DNA from: Arthrobacter sp. HY1533
GTDB taxonomy: Bacteria > Actinomycetota > Actinomycetes > Actinomycetales > Micrococcaceae
NCBI RefSeq assembly: GCF_027568515.1
Contig: NZ_JANKZF010000003.1
Location: 186,001-250,000 of the forward strand
Direction of reading: 5' to 3'
Length of the DNA: 64,000 nt
The notes under the pieces are model-generated. The model had not been told where the DNA came from, did no database searches, and was given only the letters and a program-made list of their open reading frames with translations. Shown here in pieces: positions 54,623-64,000 of this stretch (its first letter is position 1; every line of letters starts with the position of its first letter). Position numbers and translations under genes: made by a program.

Positions 54623-56647
54623 ATGATTGCACGGTTGAAGGTATTCTCCCCATTTCTGGCAGCCCTGGCCCTGGCGGTGCTGATGCTCGCCCCGGCCGGC
54701 CTTGCACAGGCTGAACCGCCCGTGACAATCCCCGGCGGCACCTACATTGTTGACAACGCCAATGTGCTGGGCGGGCAGAAGGCCGACGTCCAAAAGGCCA
54801 TCAACGAGCTGTCCCAAAAGCACGGCATGACCTTGTTTGTGGTCTATGTCGATTCCTTTGACGGCCAGAGCGGCGAAGCCTGGGGCACGGCAGTGGCTGA
54901 CAGCAAGCAGCTCGGCACCGGCGACGCACTGATGGTGGTGGCCGTCAAGGACCGGAAGTACGGCCTCCTGGCAGATACGGCCATGGTGCCGGACGCCAAA
55001 AACACCAATATCCAGACCAACGTGATCAAGCCGCAGCTCGCCGCAGGCAACTGGGCGCAGGCGGCCATTGACACGGCAGCAGCACTGGGCGACGCGGCCG
55101 GCGGCGGCAAGGGCGACGTTCCCAACCCCACGGGCGGCTTCGTGGCACTGGGTGTGGGCGGTGCGATAGTGGTTGGCGGTGCAGGCACAGCCCTGTTCAT
55201 CCGCAACAAGCGCAAGAAGGCATCGGCCGACGCCACCGCCAAGGGCTACGGCGCCGACGGCAAGGCCGTGGACGCCAACGCCGGCATGACTGTCGAACAG
55301 CTGCGGTCAAAGGCCGGATCCCTGCTCATTGCAGCCGACGACGCCATCAAGACCAGCGAGCATGAAATTGGCTTTGCCCAGGCCTCCTACGGCGACGAAG
55401 CGGTCAAGCGTTTCCAGGCCGCCCTGGACAGCGCCAAGGCGCACCTGAGCGAATCCTTCAAGCTGCAGCAGCAGCTGGACGATGAAATCCCCGACACCCT
55501 GGAGGAACAGCGCAGCTGGCTGGGTGAGATCATCAAGCGCAGCGAAGACGCTAACGCGGCCCTCGACGCTGAGAAGGCAGCCTTCGACGAACTTCGTGAA
55601 CTGGAACGCACGGCACCGCAGGTCCTGGCCGGCATCCGCAGCCAGGCTGCCGAGTCCCGCACAACGGTTGCCGGCGCCGAACAAAAACTGGCAGGGCTGG
55701 CCGCCCAATATGCAGATTCGGCACTGGCCCCCGTGCGCGACAATGTGGCCCAGGCCAAGGAACGCCTGGACTTCGTGGACACAGCGGCCAGCGATGCGGA
55801 CGCAAAGCTCGCCGCAGCCGACACCGCCGGCGCGGCGGTTTCGGTCAAGGCGGCCGAGGAAAGCCTGCTCCAGTGCACGGTGCTCCTGGAGGCCATTGCC
55901 ACTGTGGAGGCCGCCATCCATGATGCCGCCGCCACCCTGACCACGGCCCTTCCTGCAGCACTGGCCGACCTTGACCAGGCAAAGTCCATGGTGGCCTCGC
56001 AACAATTTGCCCGCTATGCACCCACCGTCCAGGCTGCCGAGGCCCTGCTCAACGACGTGCGAATGAACTCGGCATCGGGCAAGTCCGATCCCGTGGCCCA
56101 GCTGGCCAGTGTGCAGGCTGCCCACGGACAGCTCGATGAGCTGCTGACAGGCATCCGTGACCAGCAGCAACAGGCGCTGCGTGCCCAGGCCGCGCTGCAG
56201 CAGGCACTCGCCGGCGCGCAGGCAACCATTGCCACGGCCAAGGACTTCATCGCCGCCCGCCGCGGCGGCGTGGGAACCGAGGCCAGGACACGCCTGTCCG
56301 AGGCCCAGCGCAACCTTGACTACGCCGCGAGCATCGCGGATTCCGATCCCAGCAACGCCCTCGCCTATGCGCAGCAGGCCCAGGCCCTGGCCAACCAGGC
56401 CATCCAGTACGCGCAGAATGACGTGGACCGCTTTGGCGGCGGAGGAGGCTACGGCGGCGGAGGCCGTGGCGGCGGCTCCATGGGAGGCGGCATGGGTGGG
56501 GCCATCCTCGGCGGCATCATTGGCGGCCTGCTCTCCGGAGGCGGGGGCGGCGGCGGATTTGGCGGCGGTGGCGGCTTCGGTGGAGGCGGCGGCGGCGGAT
56601 TTGGCGGCGGGGGAGGCGGCTTCGGCGGCGGCGGCGGCAACTTCTAG
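54623..56647 (+). CDS. TPM-domain membrane protein with Gly-rich C terminus
   Basis: 674 residues. A signal peptide (LALAVLMLAPAGLAQA) leads into a TPM/DUF477 domain (about 35-155: YIVDNANVLGGQKADVQKAI, TLFVVYVDSFDG, RKYGLLADTAM), one membrane helix at about 172-192, then a long coiled-coil region with Ala-rich heptads, and a C-terminal stretch of over 60 residues of almost pure Gly with Phe and Ser ending GGGGNF. TPM proteins are linked to membrane stress and photosystem repair in other groups. Divergent from htrA; the PspA gene follows. Confidence 0.88.
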   Translation: MIARLKVFSPFLAALALAVLMLAPAGLAQAEPPVTIPGGTYIVDNANVLGGQKADVQKAINELSQKHGMTLFVVYVDSFDGQSGEAWGTAVADSKQLGTGDALMVVAVKDRKYGLLADTAMVPDAKNTNIQTNVIKPQLAAGNWAQAAIDTAAALGDAAGGGKGDVPNPTGGFVALGVGGAIVVGGAGTALFIRNKRKKASADATAKGYGADGKAVDANAGMTVEQLRSKAGSLLIAADDAIKTSEHEIGFAQASYGDEAVKRFQAALDSAKAHLSESFKLQQQLDDEIPDTLEEQRSWLGEIIKRSEDANAALDAEKAAFDELRELERTAPQVLAGIRSQAAESRTTVAGAEQKLAGLAAQYADSALAPVRDNVAQAKERLDFVDTAASDADAKLAAADTAGAAVSVKAAEESLLQCTVLLEAIATVEAAIHDAAATLTTALPAALADLDQAKSMVASQQFARYAPTVQAAEALLNDVRMNSASGKSDPVAQLASVQAAHGQLDELLTGIRDQQQQALRAQAALQQALAGAQATIATAKDFIAARRGGVGTEARTRLSEAQRNLDYAASIADSDPSNALAYAQQAQALANQAIQYAQNDVDRFGGGGGYGGGGRGGGSMGGGMGGAILGGIIGGLLSGGGGGGGFGGGGGFGGGGGGGFGGGGGGFGGGGGNF

Positions 56648-56807
56648 GCCGCGTAGCCCCGGGTCCTGGCACCCGCGGACTGCGCTCCCGTCCCGGCCCC
56701 GGCCGGCGGCAGGGGCGGCGCGACGAGGCGCAGGAGGTGCCCGGCGTCGTCCATGGAAAGGCATTGCACACGGGCACAACGTAAGGCAAGAATTGGGAAT
56801 GCTCCCC

Positions 56808-56813
56808 TAGACT
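56808..56813 (+). promoter_or_regulatory. Candidate -10 box upstream of pspA (TAGACT)
   Basis: TAGACT in the AT-richer leader 78 bases before the pspA ATG, similar in sequence to the box used by the molybdate operon. No -35 partner is clear. Confidence 0.3.
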
Positions 56814-56890
56814 CAAACCACGGGGAGCCCCGGTAAGCATTTTTTTGAGATTTTGTTTGCAGCAACCAACAGAAATACAAAGGGGAAACA

Positions 56891-57667
56891 ATGGTAAAGC
56901 AGTCAATTTTCGGCCGTATCGCACAGCTGGCCAAGGCCAACATCAATGCCCTGTTGGATCAGGCCGAAGACCCGCAGAAAATGCTTGACCAGATGGTGCG
57001 CGACTACAAGGCCAACATCACCGAGGCCGAGGGTGCCGTGGCCCAGACCATCGGCAACCTGCGCATGCTCGAGGACGACTACAACGAGGATGTGAAGAAC
57101 GCCCAGGACTGGGGCTCCAAGGCCCTGGCCGCAAGCCGCAAGGCCGACGAGTTCCGTGCCGCGGGCAACGCCGCCGACGCACAGAAGTTCGACAACCTGG
57201 CAAAGGTGGCACTGCAGCGCCAGATCGCCTCGGAGAACGAGGCCAAGGCATCCGCGCCGAACATCGCGGCCCAGACCGACGTTGTGGACAAGCTCAAGAC
57301 GGGGCTGCAGCAGATGCAGGGCAAGCTGAACGAGCTCAACGGCAAGCGCAATGAGCTGATCGCCCGTTCCAAGACCGCCGATGCACAGCTGCAGGTCAAC
57401 GATGCCCTCAAGAGCATCGACATCATGGACCCCACCAGCGAGGTCAGCCGCTTCGAGGAAAAGATCCGCCGCGAAGAGGCCAAGGTCCGCGGCCAGAACG
57501 AACTCGCAGCCTCCAGCCTGGATGCACAGTTCAACTCCCTGGAAGACCTGGGCGAGCAGACCGAGGTGGAGGCCCGTTTGGCCGCACTGAAGGCCGGCGC
57601 CACACCGGCCCCCGCTGCCATCAGCGCCGGGGACAAGGTCGACGAGGCCGATTTCGACAAGCTCTAA
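56891..57667 (+). CDS. pspA: PspA/IM30 family membrane-stress protein
   Basis: 258 residues, almost all helical: GRIAQLAKANINALLDQAED at the membrane-binding N terminus, then four long coiled-coil helices (DPQKMLDQMVRDYKANITEA, NLAKVALQRQIASENEAKA). ESCRT-III-like PspA proteins form scaffolds at damaged membranes. A good Shine-Dalgarno (AAAGGGGAAAC) and a T-rich leader precede the ATG. Located after a TPM-domain gene and near htrA, it completes an envelope-stress set. A terminator follows. Confidence 0.94.
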   Translation: MVKQSIFGRIAQLAKANINALLDQAEDPQKMLDQMVRDYKANITEAEGAVAQTIGNLRMLEDDYNEDVKNAQDWGSKALAASRKADEFRAAGNAADAQKFDNLAKVALQRQIASENEAKASAPNIAAQTDVVDKLKTGLQQMQGKLNELNGKRNELIARSKTADAQLQVNDALKSIDIMDPTSEVSRFEEKIRREEAKVRGQNELAASSLDAQFNSLEDLGEQTEVEARLAALKAGATPAPAAISAGDKVDEADFDKL

Positions 57668-57700
57668 CACGCCTCTGCACCGGGCTCCCGCCCGGCGCTG

Positions 57701-57740
57701 ACAAGGCAGCCCCGGACCGTATGGTCCGGGGCTGCCTTGT
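57701..57740 (+). terminator. Terminator after pspA
   Basis: A perfect 18-bp stem (57701-57718 with 57723-57740) with loop GTAT, in the gap between the convergent pspA and aldo/keto reductase genes. It may act in both directions. Confidence 0.8.
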
Positions 57741-57778
57741 TGCCTGCCACCTCGGGTGCCGGCGCCTTTGGCGCGATG

Positions 57779-58636
57779 CTACAGCTGCGTGAACGCTGCC
57801 ACTGCGGGATCGGCACCGATGCGGTGGCCCGCCTCCAGGCCGGAGACCAGCTCCAGCTCGGCGTCGCTGAGCTTGATGCCGGCTGCGGCCAGGTTCTCGG
57901 CCATGCGCTCCGGGGAGACCGTCTTGGGGATGACAATGTTTCCCGTGCCGAGGTGCCAGGCCAGGACCACCTGGGCCGGTGTGGCCCCGTGTGCCTGCGC
58001 CAACTCGGCCAGGACGCCACTTTCCAGGTCCTGGCCCTGGCCCAGGGGGCTGTACGCCTCAACCGCGATGCCGTGGCCGCGGCTCTTCTGCGCCAAGGCT
58101 CCCTGTTGGAAGGAGGGATGCAGTTCAATCTGGTTGACCGCCGGCACAACGTTTGCGCCGGCCAGGAGTTCATCCAGGTGCGGCGGCAGGAAGTTGGACA
58201 CGCCAATGGCACGGACCAGCCCCTGCGCGTACAGGGACTCGAGTTCCTTCCAGGCCTGTGTGAAAAGGCCCTGCGACGGGACGGGCCAGTGGATCAGGTA
58301 CAGGTCCACCCAGTCGATGCCAAGTGCCTTGCGGCTGGCCTCGAAGGCGGCGCGGGGGCTGCCTTGCTCGCCGTTGCGCAGCTTGGTGGTGATGAAGATG
58401 TCCTCACGCGCCAGGCCGGATTGCGCAATGGCAGCGCCCACGCCTTCCTCGTTGCGGTAGGCCGCGGCGGTGTCGATGTGGCGGTAGCCGGCCTCGAGGG
58501 CCTGCCCCACGGCAACGCGGGTTTCTTCCGGCGGCACCTGGAACACGCCGAAGCCTAGTTGCGGGATGGTGACGCCATTGTTCAGGGTCAGCGCGGGAAC
58601 GGCCGCTGCCGCTTCTGCGGCCCTCGAGTCAGTCAT
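57779..58636 (-). CDS. Aldo/keto reductase (2,5-diketogluconate reductase type)
   Basis: 285 residues with the AKR tetrad D55, Y60, K85, H116 (YRHIDTAAAY, FITTKLRN, LIHWP) and NADPH-binding end IPKTVSPERMAENLAA. Such enzymes reduce aldehydes, keto sugars or methylglyoxal. It is divergent from a second AKR. Substrate is not predictable from the motifs. Confidence 0.93.
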   Translation of the reverse strand: MTDSRAAEAAAAVPALTLNNGVTIPQLGFGVFQVPPEETRVAVGQALEAGYRHIDTAAAYRNEEGVGAAIAQSGLAREDIFITTKLRNGEQGSPRAAFEASRKALGIDWVDLYLIHWPVPSQGLFTQAWKELESLYAQGLVRAIGVSNFLPPHLDELLAGANVVPAVNQIELHPSFQQGALAQKSRGHGIAVEAYSPLGQGQDLESGVLAELAQAHGATPAQVVLAWHLGTGNIVIPKTVSPERMAENLAAAGIKLSDAELELVSGLEAGHRIGADPAVAAFTQL

Positions 58637-58841
58637 GAAAATTCGGTCCTCTCATTGCCTCCGCCGCAACGCGCGGCTTCCCCCAGCCTAGGCCCGGGGG
58701 CAGGCAGCCGGGTTGCTGATGACGCCGGACTGCCCCTGGTGAACATCCCGCCGTCACAATTGCCGCGCAGGTGCACAATGGGGACATGCGCCGCGGCACT
58801 GCACCCGCCTGGCGCCACCGTGCCAACCGAAGGAGCCAGCC

Positions 58842-59813
58842 ATGAAGTACACGCACCTGGGCCGCAGCGGACTGTCGGTGTCGAGGCTTTGCCTGGGCAC
58901 CATGAACTTTGGCCCGCACACGGCCGAGGCCGACTCCCACGCCATCATGGACCAGGCGCACGACGCCGGGCTGAACTTCTTCGACACGGCCAACGCCTAT
59001 GGCGGCAAGGGGCGGCTGGGCTGGACCGAGGAGATCATCGGCCGCTGGATCGCCCAGGGCGGCGGCCGGCGCGAGCGGACCGTGCTGGCCACCAAGTTGT
59101 ATGGCGACATGGTGGACTGGCCCAACAACGGCAAGCTCTCCGCCCTGAACATCCGGCGGGCCCTGGATGCAAGCCTCAAGCGCCTGCAAACGGACTACAT
59201 CGACCTCTACCAGTTCCACCACGTTGACCGGGGCACCCCGTGGGATGAGATCTGGCAGGCCATTGACGTGGCCGTCACGCAGGGCAAGATCCTCTACGCG
59301 GGCAGCTCCAACTTTGCCGGCTGGCACATCGCCGCCGCCCAGGAGGCCGCGGCCCGCCGCCCCGTCACGGGCCTGGTCAGCGAGCAGTCCATTTACAACT
59401 TGATGGAGCGCAGCGTGGAGCGGGAGGTCATCCCCGCCGCCGAACACTGCGGACTGGGCCTGCTCCCCTGGTCGCCCCTGCACGGCGGCCTGCTGGGCGG
59501 TGTGCTGCAAAAGCACGACGACGGCGTGCGGCGCCTGGAGGGCCGCGCCGCCGACGCAGTGGCCAAGTCCCGGGACGCCATTGCCGCCTTTGAGGCCTTC
59601 GCCGCCGAACTTGGCCATCCCCCGGGTGACGTGGCGCTGGCCTGGCTGCTGCACCAGCCGGCCGTGACCGCACCCATCATCGGGCCGCGGACTGCCGCCC
59701 AGCTGGATGCCGGGCTCCGCGCCCTGGAGGTCTCCCTCGATGAGGCCTCCCTGGCCCGGCTCGATGAGATCTTCCCCGGCCCCAAGACCGCCCCCGAGGA
59801 CTACGCATGGTGA
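58842..59813 (+). CDS. Aldo/keto reductase (second type)
   Basis: 323 residues. Catalytic D48, Y53, K85 and H126 are present (NFFDTANAYGG, VLATKLYG, YQFHHVDRG), and the C-terminal NADPH site (PIIGPRTAAQLDAGLRALEV) is complete. GGAG precedes the ATG. Its stop overlaps the start of the following epimerase-like gene by 7 bases, so the two are probably one operon. Confidence 0.93.
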   Translation: MKYTHLGRSGLSVSRLCLGTMNFGPHTAEADSHAIMDQAHDAGLNFFDTANAYGGKGRLGWTEEIIGRWIAQGGGRRERTVLATKLYGDMVDWPNNGKLSALNIRRALDASLKRLQTDYIDLYQFHHVDRGTPWDEIWQAIDVAVTQGKILYAGSSNFAGWHIAAAQEAAARRPVTGLVSEQSIYNLMERSVEREVIPAAEHCGLGLLPWSPLHGGLLGGVLQKHDDGVRRLEGRAADAVAKSRDAIAAFEAFAAELGHPPGDVALAWLLHQPAVTAPIIGPRTAAQLDAGLRALEVSLDEASLARLDEIFPGPKTAPEDYAW

Positions 59814-60880
59814 GCGCGGCCGGATCCGGCCCCGCCGTGCCGGGTCCCCGGGTCCTGTTCATGGGCGGCACGGGCATCATCAGCTCGGCCGCCGTGGCGC
59901 TGGCGGTGGCACAGGGATTCACCGTGACAGTGCTCAACCGCGCGGCGAGTTCCGTGCGCCAGGTGCCGGCCGGCGTCGAACTTCTGGTGGCGCATGCCAG
60001 GGACACGGCTGCCGTTGCGGCAGTCCTGGGGAACCGGACCTTCGATGTGGTTGCCGACTTCATCACGTACCTGCCGGAGCAGGCCCGGGTCGCCGTGGAA
60101 ATGTTCGGCGGCAGGACGGGGCAATACCTGTTCATCAGCACCGCCTCGGCGTACCAGAAGCCGCCGGCCCGGCTGCCCGTCACGGAGTCGACCCCGCTGC
60201 GAAACCCGTTTTGGCAGTATTCGCGGGACAAGATTGCCTGCGAGGATGTCTTCACGGCCGCATACCGTGACCACGGCTTCCCGGTCACCACTGTGCGTCC
60301 CTCCTCCACCTACGACCACACCAAGCTGCCGCTGCTGTTCGGCTGGAGCGATGTCCACCGCATGCGCCTGGGCCTTCCGGTGGTGGTCCACGGCGACGGC
60401 ACCTCACCGTGGACCCTGACGCATGCGGCCGACTTCGCCGTGGGGTTCGTGGGGCTCTTCGGCCTGCCCGTGGCCGGCGAGGCGTTCACCATCACCTCCG
60501 ACGACGTGCTGCTGTGGGACGCCGTGTACCGCAGCGTGGCGGCCGCCGCCGGTGCACCCGAACCGCGGCTGGTGCATGTGGCCAGCGAGAGCATCGCGGC
60601 CCTGGCCCCGGAGCTGGGACCTGGCCTGTTGGGCGACAAATCCCATCCGGCCATTTTCGACAACACCAGGATCAAGTCACTGGTGCCGGACTTTGCCACG
60701 CGGATCCGCTTCCCGGACTCCGTCCGGGCAACGCTGGCCTGGCATGACGCCCACCCGGAGGCCTGCGTGGTGAACCCGGCCTACATGGCGCTCTCGGACC
60801 GGCTGGCCGGGTTGGGGGCGGCGCCTCGGGGCCTCGGGCCTGAATTTGCGGGCCAGAAACCACTTCCATTCCGCAAATGA
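59807..60880 (+). CDS. NAD-dependent epimerase/dehydratase-like protein
   Basis: 357 residues, extended SDR type: NAD site VLFMGGTGIISSAAVALA, catalytic-site region FISTASAYQK and QYSRDKIACE, and VRPSSTYDHTK. It resembles proteins annotated as nucleotide-sugar epimerases, but the YxxxK reads as YSRDK, which is compatible with activity. Overlaps the preceding aldo/keto reductase; GTG three bases later is an alternative start. Substrate unknown. Confidence 0.85.
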   Translation: MVSAAGSGPAVPGPRVLFMGGTGIISSAAVALAVAQGFTVTVLNRAASSVRQVPAGVELLVAHARDTAAVAAVLGNRTFDVVADFITYLPEQARVAVEMFGGRTGQYLFISTASAYQKPPARLPVTESTPLRNPFWQYSRDKIACEDVFTAAYRDHGFPVTTVRPSSTYDHTKLPLLFGWSDVHRMRLGLPVVVHGDGTSPWTLTHAADFAVGFVGLFGLPVAGEAFTITSDDVLLWDAVYRSVAAAAGAPEPRLVHVASESIAALAPELGPGLLGDKSHPAIFDNTRIKSLVPDFATRIRFPDSVRATLAWHDAHPEACVVNPAYMALSDRLAGLGAAPRGLGPEFAGQKPLPFRK

Positions 60881-60885
60881 GGATA

Positions 60886-60891
60886 TAGACT
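60886..60891 (+). promoter_or_regulatory. Candidate leaderless -10 box of the molybdate operon (TAGACT)
   Basis: TAGACT is 6 bases before the ATG at 60898, with no Shine-Dalgarno. It lies just after the preceding gene's stop. Confidence 0.5.
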
Positions 60892-60897
60892 GCGGTC

Positions 60898-61308
60898 ATG
60901 ACTCTCATACGCGTCTCCGAGGCGGCCAGATTCCTGGGCGTCAGCGACGATACAGTTCGCCGCTGGCTCGAGAACGGCACACTGCACGGCAGCAAGGACC
61001 AGCACGGCAAGATGGTGGTGGACGGCGTCGAACTGGCGGCCCTGGCCAAGAAACAGTCCCAGCTGCCGCAGGACCCGGCAGGGGTGGGCAGCTCCGCCAG
61101 AAACCGCATGGTGGGCCTGGTAACCAACATCATCATGGACAAGGTCATGGCCCAGGTTGAGATGCAGTGCGGCCCGTTCCGGGTGGTCTCGCTCATGAGC
61201 AGCGAGGCCGTCCGCGACCTTGGCCTGGAGCCCGGTTCCGTGGCCACGGCCGTGGTGAAGTCAACCAACGTCATCATTGAAGTGCCTGCGAAGGGAAACC
61301 CGGCATGA
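60898..61308 (+). CDS. Helix-turn-helix/Mop (TOBE) molybdate-binding protein
   Basis: 136 residues. The N-terminal excisionase-like HTH (IRVSEAARFLGVSDDTVRRW, LENGTLHGSKD) is joined to a C-terminal Mop/TOBE domain (ARNRMVGLVTNIIMDKVMAQ, STNVIIEV), which binds molybdate or tungstate. It combines sensing and DNA-binding, similar in plan to ModE though from different DNA-binding fold. Its stop overlaps modA by 4 bases, so it is co-transcribed with the transporter and likely regulates it. Confidence 0.9.
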   Translation: MTLIRVSEAARFLGVSDDTVRRWLENGTLHGSKDQHGKMVVDGVELAALAKKQSQLPQDPAGVGSSARNRMVGLVTNIIMDKVMAQVEMQCGPFRVVSLMSSEAVRDLGLEPGSVATAVVKSTNVIIEVPAKGNPA

Positions 61309-62105
61309 GGCTTTTCACGAAGGCCGCCGCAGCCGCACTGCTGGTGCTGGGCCTGGCCGCCTGCGCACCCGCCACGGACACCTCCCCCGGCGCGGCGTCC
61401 ACCCCTGCAAGCCCGGCACCCGCCGAACTCTCCGGCACACTCAACGTGTTTGCGGCAGCCTCTCTCAAGGGAACGTTCACCGAGCTGGCCACGCAGTATG
61501 AACAGGCGAACCCGAAGGTCAAGGTTTCCCTGAGCTTCGACGGTTCCTCCACCCTTGTCACACAGATCAAGGAGGGCGCACCCGCAGACGTCTTTGCCTC
61601 CGCCGACAAGGCCAACATGAAAAAGCTCAGCGACGCCGGCCTGGTCCAGGGCACCCCCGCCGACTTCGCCAGCAATGTGCTCACACTGGTGGTGCCGCCC
61701 GGAAACCCGGCCAACATCAAGTCCTTCGCCGATGCCGCCAAGGCCGGGGTGAAGCTCGTCATCTGCGCCCCGCAGGTGCCGTGCGGCGCGGCCAGCCAGT
61801 CGGATGCCAAGGCCGCCGGGCTCACACTTGCCCCTGTCAGCGAGGAACTCAACGTCACCAGCGTGCTGGGCAAGGTCACCTCGGGCGAGGCCGACGCCGG
61901 CCTGGTCTACGTCACGGACGCCAAGACCGCCGGGGCCAAGGTGACTGCCATCCCCCTGGGCCTGGACAAGCCCACCGTGAACCTCTACCCGATCGCCGCC
62001 GTCAACACCTCCAAGGTGCCTGACCTGGCACAGGGCTTCATGGACCTTGTCACGGGCGCAGAGGGCCAGAAGGTCCTCTCGGATGCGGGCTTTGGCAAGC
62101 CCTAG
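61305..62105 (+). CDS. modA: Molybdate-binding lipoprotein ModA
   Basis: 266 residues. Lipoprotein signal ([11 protein letters not shown]), then the ModA fold: [58 protein letters not shown] and [10 protein letters not shown]. It binds molybdate or tungstate outside the cell. ATG overlaps the Mop-HTH stop by 4 bases. Confidence 0.95.
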   Translation: MRLFTKAAAAALLVLGLAACAPATDTSPGAASTPASPAPAELSGTLNVFAAASLKGTFTELATQYEQANPKVKVSLSFDGSSTLVTQIKEGAPADVFASADKANMKKLSDAGLVQGTPADFASNVLTLVVPPGNPANIKSFADAAKAGVKLVICAPQVPCGAASQSDAKAAGLTLAPVSEELNVTSVLGKVTSGEADAGLVYVTDAKTAGAKVTAIPLGLDKPTVNLYPIAAVNTSKVPDLAQGFMDLVTGAEGQKVLSDAGFGKP

Positions 62106-62991
62106 AACCTCCGCCAAGCCTGACGGCGGCACGCGCGCGGGCCGGGGGACGCGCCGTCGTGCCTGGCAATACACAGGTGTCCCGGCCTGGATCTATGTGG
62201 TGGCGGCACTGGGCGCCCTGTTCATCCTGCTGCCGCTCACGGGCATGGTGGCGCAGGTCAACTGGGGCCAGTTTTGGCCATTGGTCACCTCGGAATCGTC
62301 GGTGGCGGCGCTGGGCCTGAGCCTGAAGACGGCCGCCGCAAGCACGGCCCTGTGCATTGTTTTCGGCGTTCCGCTGGCGCTGCTGCTGGCCCGCGCGCAG
62401 TTTGCCGGGCAGCGGATCCTGCGGGCGCTGATCCTGCTGCCGCTGGTGGTGCCGCCGGTGGTGGGCGGCCTAGCGTTGCTGTACACCTTTGGCCGCTCGG
62501 GGCTGATCGGGCGCACGCTCGAGCTGGCCGGCATCAGCATTGCGTTTTCCACCACGGCGGTGGTCATGGCGCAGACGTTTGTGGCGCTGCCGTTCCTTGT
62601 CCTCAGCCTGGAGGGCTCGCTGCGCACGGCCGGGCAAAAATACGAGGCCGTGGCCGCCACCCTCGGCGCCCGTCCCGGGACGGTGCTGCGCCGCGTGACT
62701 TTGCCGCTGGTGCTGCCCGGGCTCATTTCCGGCGCCGTGCTGTCCTTCGCCCGCAGCCTGGGCGAGTTTGGCGCCACGCTGACATTTGCCGGCAGCCTGC
62801 AGGGCGTCACCCGGACACTGCCGCTGGAGATTTACCTGCAGCGTGAAACCGACCCGGATGCCGCCGTGGCGCTGTCCTTTCTGCTGATTGCCGTGGCCGT
62901 GGTGGTGGTCGCCGTGACATACCGGGCACCGAGGTCGCCGCTGCGGACACTACTGTCCGGACCCGTTGCGGAGAGGAGCGATGCGGCATGA
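62083..62991 (+). CDS. modB: Molybdate ABC permease ModB
   Basis: 302 residues from ATG 62083, overlapping modA by 23 bases and preceded by AAGG; a TTG three codons later is an alternative. Six membrane helices and the permease loop [20 protein letters not shown] with [19 protein letters not shown] are present. Its TGA overlaps the modC ATG. Confidence 0.9.
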   Translation: MRALASPRTSAKPDGGTRAGRGTRRRAWQYTGVPAWIYVVAALGALFILLPLTGMVAQVNWGQFWPLVTSESSVAALGLSLKTAAASTALCIVFGVPLALLLARAQFAGQRILRALILLPLVVPPVVGGLALLYTFGRSGLIGRTLELAGISIAFSTTAVVMAQTFVALPFLVLSLEGSLRTAGQKYEAVAATLGARPGTVLRRVTLPLVLPGLISGAVLSFARSLGEFGATLTFAGSLQGVTRTLPLEIYLQRETDPDAAVALSFLLIAVAVVVVAVTYRAPRSPLRTLLSGPVAERSDAA

Positions 62992-64000
62992 CGCTGCACC
63001 TCAACGCGGTGCTGGCCGCCCGCAACGTTCAGATCTCACTGTCCGTGGCCCCCGGCGAGACCCTGGCCATCATGGGGCCCAACGGCGCCGGAAAGTCGTC
63101 AGTGGTGCAGCTGCTCGCGGGGTTGCTGAAACCCGATTCCGGCACGGCAACCCTCGACGGCAAAACCTTGTTCGAGCTCTCCCCCGGCAGTGCCTGGCTG
63201 CCCCCGCACTTGCGCGGCGTTGGCGTGCTGGCCCAGGAGCCGCTGCTCTTCCCGCACTTCGATGTGCTGGACAACGTGGCTTTTGGCCCGCGCAGCCAGG
63301 GTGCCGGACGGCGCGAAAGCCGCGAAACGGCCCGGCGCTGGCTCGCTGAGGTGGACGCAGCGGGCCTCAGCGCCCGCATGCCGTCCCAGCTCTCCGGCGG
63401 CCAGGCACAGCGCGTGGCCATTGCCCGGGCACTCGCCACCGACCCCGCCCTCCTGCTGCTGGATGAGCCCATGGCCGCGCTGGACGTCAACAGCACCCCG
63501 TTCCTGCGCAGCCTGCTCAAACGGGTCCTGGCCGGGCGCCGCGCCATCATCGTCACGCACAGCGTCCTGGACGCGCTCATGCTCGCGGACCGCACCATCG
63601 TCATGGACGGCGGGCACATCGTGGAATCCGGCCCCACGGCAACCCTGCTGGCCCACCCCCGCAGCACCTTCGCCGCATCGCTGGCGGGGCTCAATGTCCT
63701 GCCCGGCACCTTGTCCGGCTCTTCCCTGGTGATGCACGACGGCGTCCAAGTCGCCGGCCAGCCTGCCGTTGGCCCGGGCGCGGGACGGGCGGGAGACGGT
63801 GCGGGAGACGGTGCGGCACCGGTTCCCGAGGCGGCAGGTGGGATGGACGGCATGGCCGCGTTCCCGCCGTCGGCGGTTTCTGTCTTTTTGGAGCCGCCCG
63901 TGGGCAGCCCGCGTAACTGCTTCCGGGTGCACGTGACCGAGCTGCAACCCCAGGGCGGGCACATCCGGGTCAGGGCCGGGGACCTGGCAGCCGACATCTC
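62988..64000 (+). CDS. modC: Molybdate ABC ATPase ModC (partial, 3' end outside)
   Basis: 337 codons are in the window. Walker [10 protein letters not shown], signature [14 protein letters not shown], Walker [13 protein letters not shown], and the H-loop VTHS. A C-terminal Mop/TOBE domain begins near residue 300 ([17 protein letters not shown]). Between the ATPase and TOBE parts is an extra Gly/Ala-rich loop (about 260-285). ATGA overlap with modB. Confidence 0.94.
   Translation, partial: MTLHLNAVLAARNVQISLSVAPGETLAIMGPNGAGKSSVVQLLAGLLKPDSGTATLDGKTLFELSPGSAWLPPHLRGVGVLAQEPLLFPHFDVLDNVAFGPRSQGAGRRESRETARRWLAEVDAAGLSARMPSQLSGGQAQRVAIARALATDPALLLLDEPMAALDVNSTPFLRSLLKRVLAGRRAIIVTHSVLDALMLADRTIVMDGGHIVESGPTATLLAHPRSTFAASLAGLNVLPGTLSGSSLVMHDGVQVAGQPAVGPGAGRAGDGAGDGAAPVPEAAGGMDGMAAFPPSAVSVFLEPPVGSPRNCFRVHVTELQPQGGHIRVRAGDLAADI

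Overview
The window is a chromosomal stretch of a high-GC actinobacterium, most probably a member of the Micrococcaceae (Arthrobacter-like). The reasons are the high GC content, the MtrA-MtrB-LpqB signalling module, a large NAD-glutamate dehydrogenase of the mycobacterial type, mycothiol-type DinB proteins, and many genes that seem to be read from leaderless transcripts. Gene order matches two blocks known from Mycobacterium tuberculosis: the Rv3235 to Rv3246c block (Rv3235-like, secA1, hpf, comF, lpqB, mtrB, mtrA) and the Rv3015c to Rv3029c block (MetE-like, mnmA, iscS-like, etfA, etfB). No insertion sequence, prophage, CRISPR array, tRNA or rRNA gene was seen. Coding density is very high; only one intergenic gap (between mtrA and the gene at 19040) slightly exceeds 300 bases.

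Layout. 1-6390: 3' part of NAD-glutamate dehydrogenase, a ParA/CpaE-like ATPase with a SAF-domain membrane protein, a small helix-turn-helix protein, an unknown protein, a LysM membrane protein and an Rv3235-like protein. 6410-18724: a secreted DUF1906-like/FG-GAP protein, then the minus-strand run secA, AlkX/YcaQ-like glycosylase, hpf, comF, lpqB, mtrB, mtrA. 19040-24842: a membrane-stress type cluster (multi-pass membrane protein, DUF4129, DUF4350, MoxR, DUF58) transcribed away from mtrA. 24867-32823: MetE-like protein, chorismate mutase, a complete peptide ABC importer and a DinB-type protein. 33023-38803: mnmA and cysteine desulfurase separated by a tandem repeat, an unknown protein, a secreted subtilase and a cysteine-rich winged-helix regulator. 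38928-42661: a four-gene pterin operon (folE, FAD reductase, folP2, RibD-like reductase). 42683-46895: lipoprotein, lipid kinase, J-domain protein, TrmL and a methyltransferase. 47008-52369: ETF, a FUSC-type exporter and a MacB-like ABC pair. 52481-57667: HtrA protease, TPM-domain protein and PspA. 57779-64000: three oxidoreductases and a molybdate uptake operon (Mop-type HTH, modA, modB, partial modC).

The most interesting unit is the pterin operon at 38.9-42.7 kb. FolE makes dihydroneopterin triphosphate, yet the DHPS-like gene is of the FolP2 type, which lacks the normal sulfonamide/pABA-loop motif, and the last gene belongs to the RibD-like family that contains the mycobacterial DHFR analogue Rv2671. 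A divergently encoded regulator with a cluster of cysteines and a perfect 8-base inverted repeat flanking the operon's -10 box suggest dedicated, possibly redox- or iron-sulfur-controlled expression. Together this could be a pathway for an undescribed pterin cofactor; that is inference from the sequence only.
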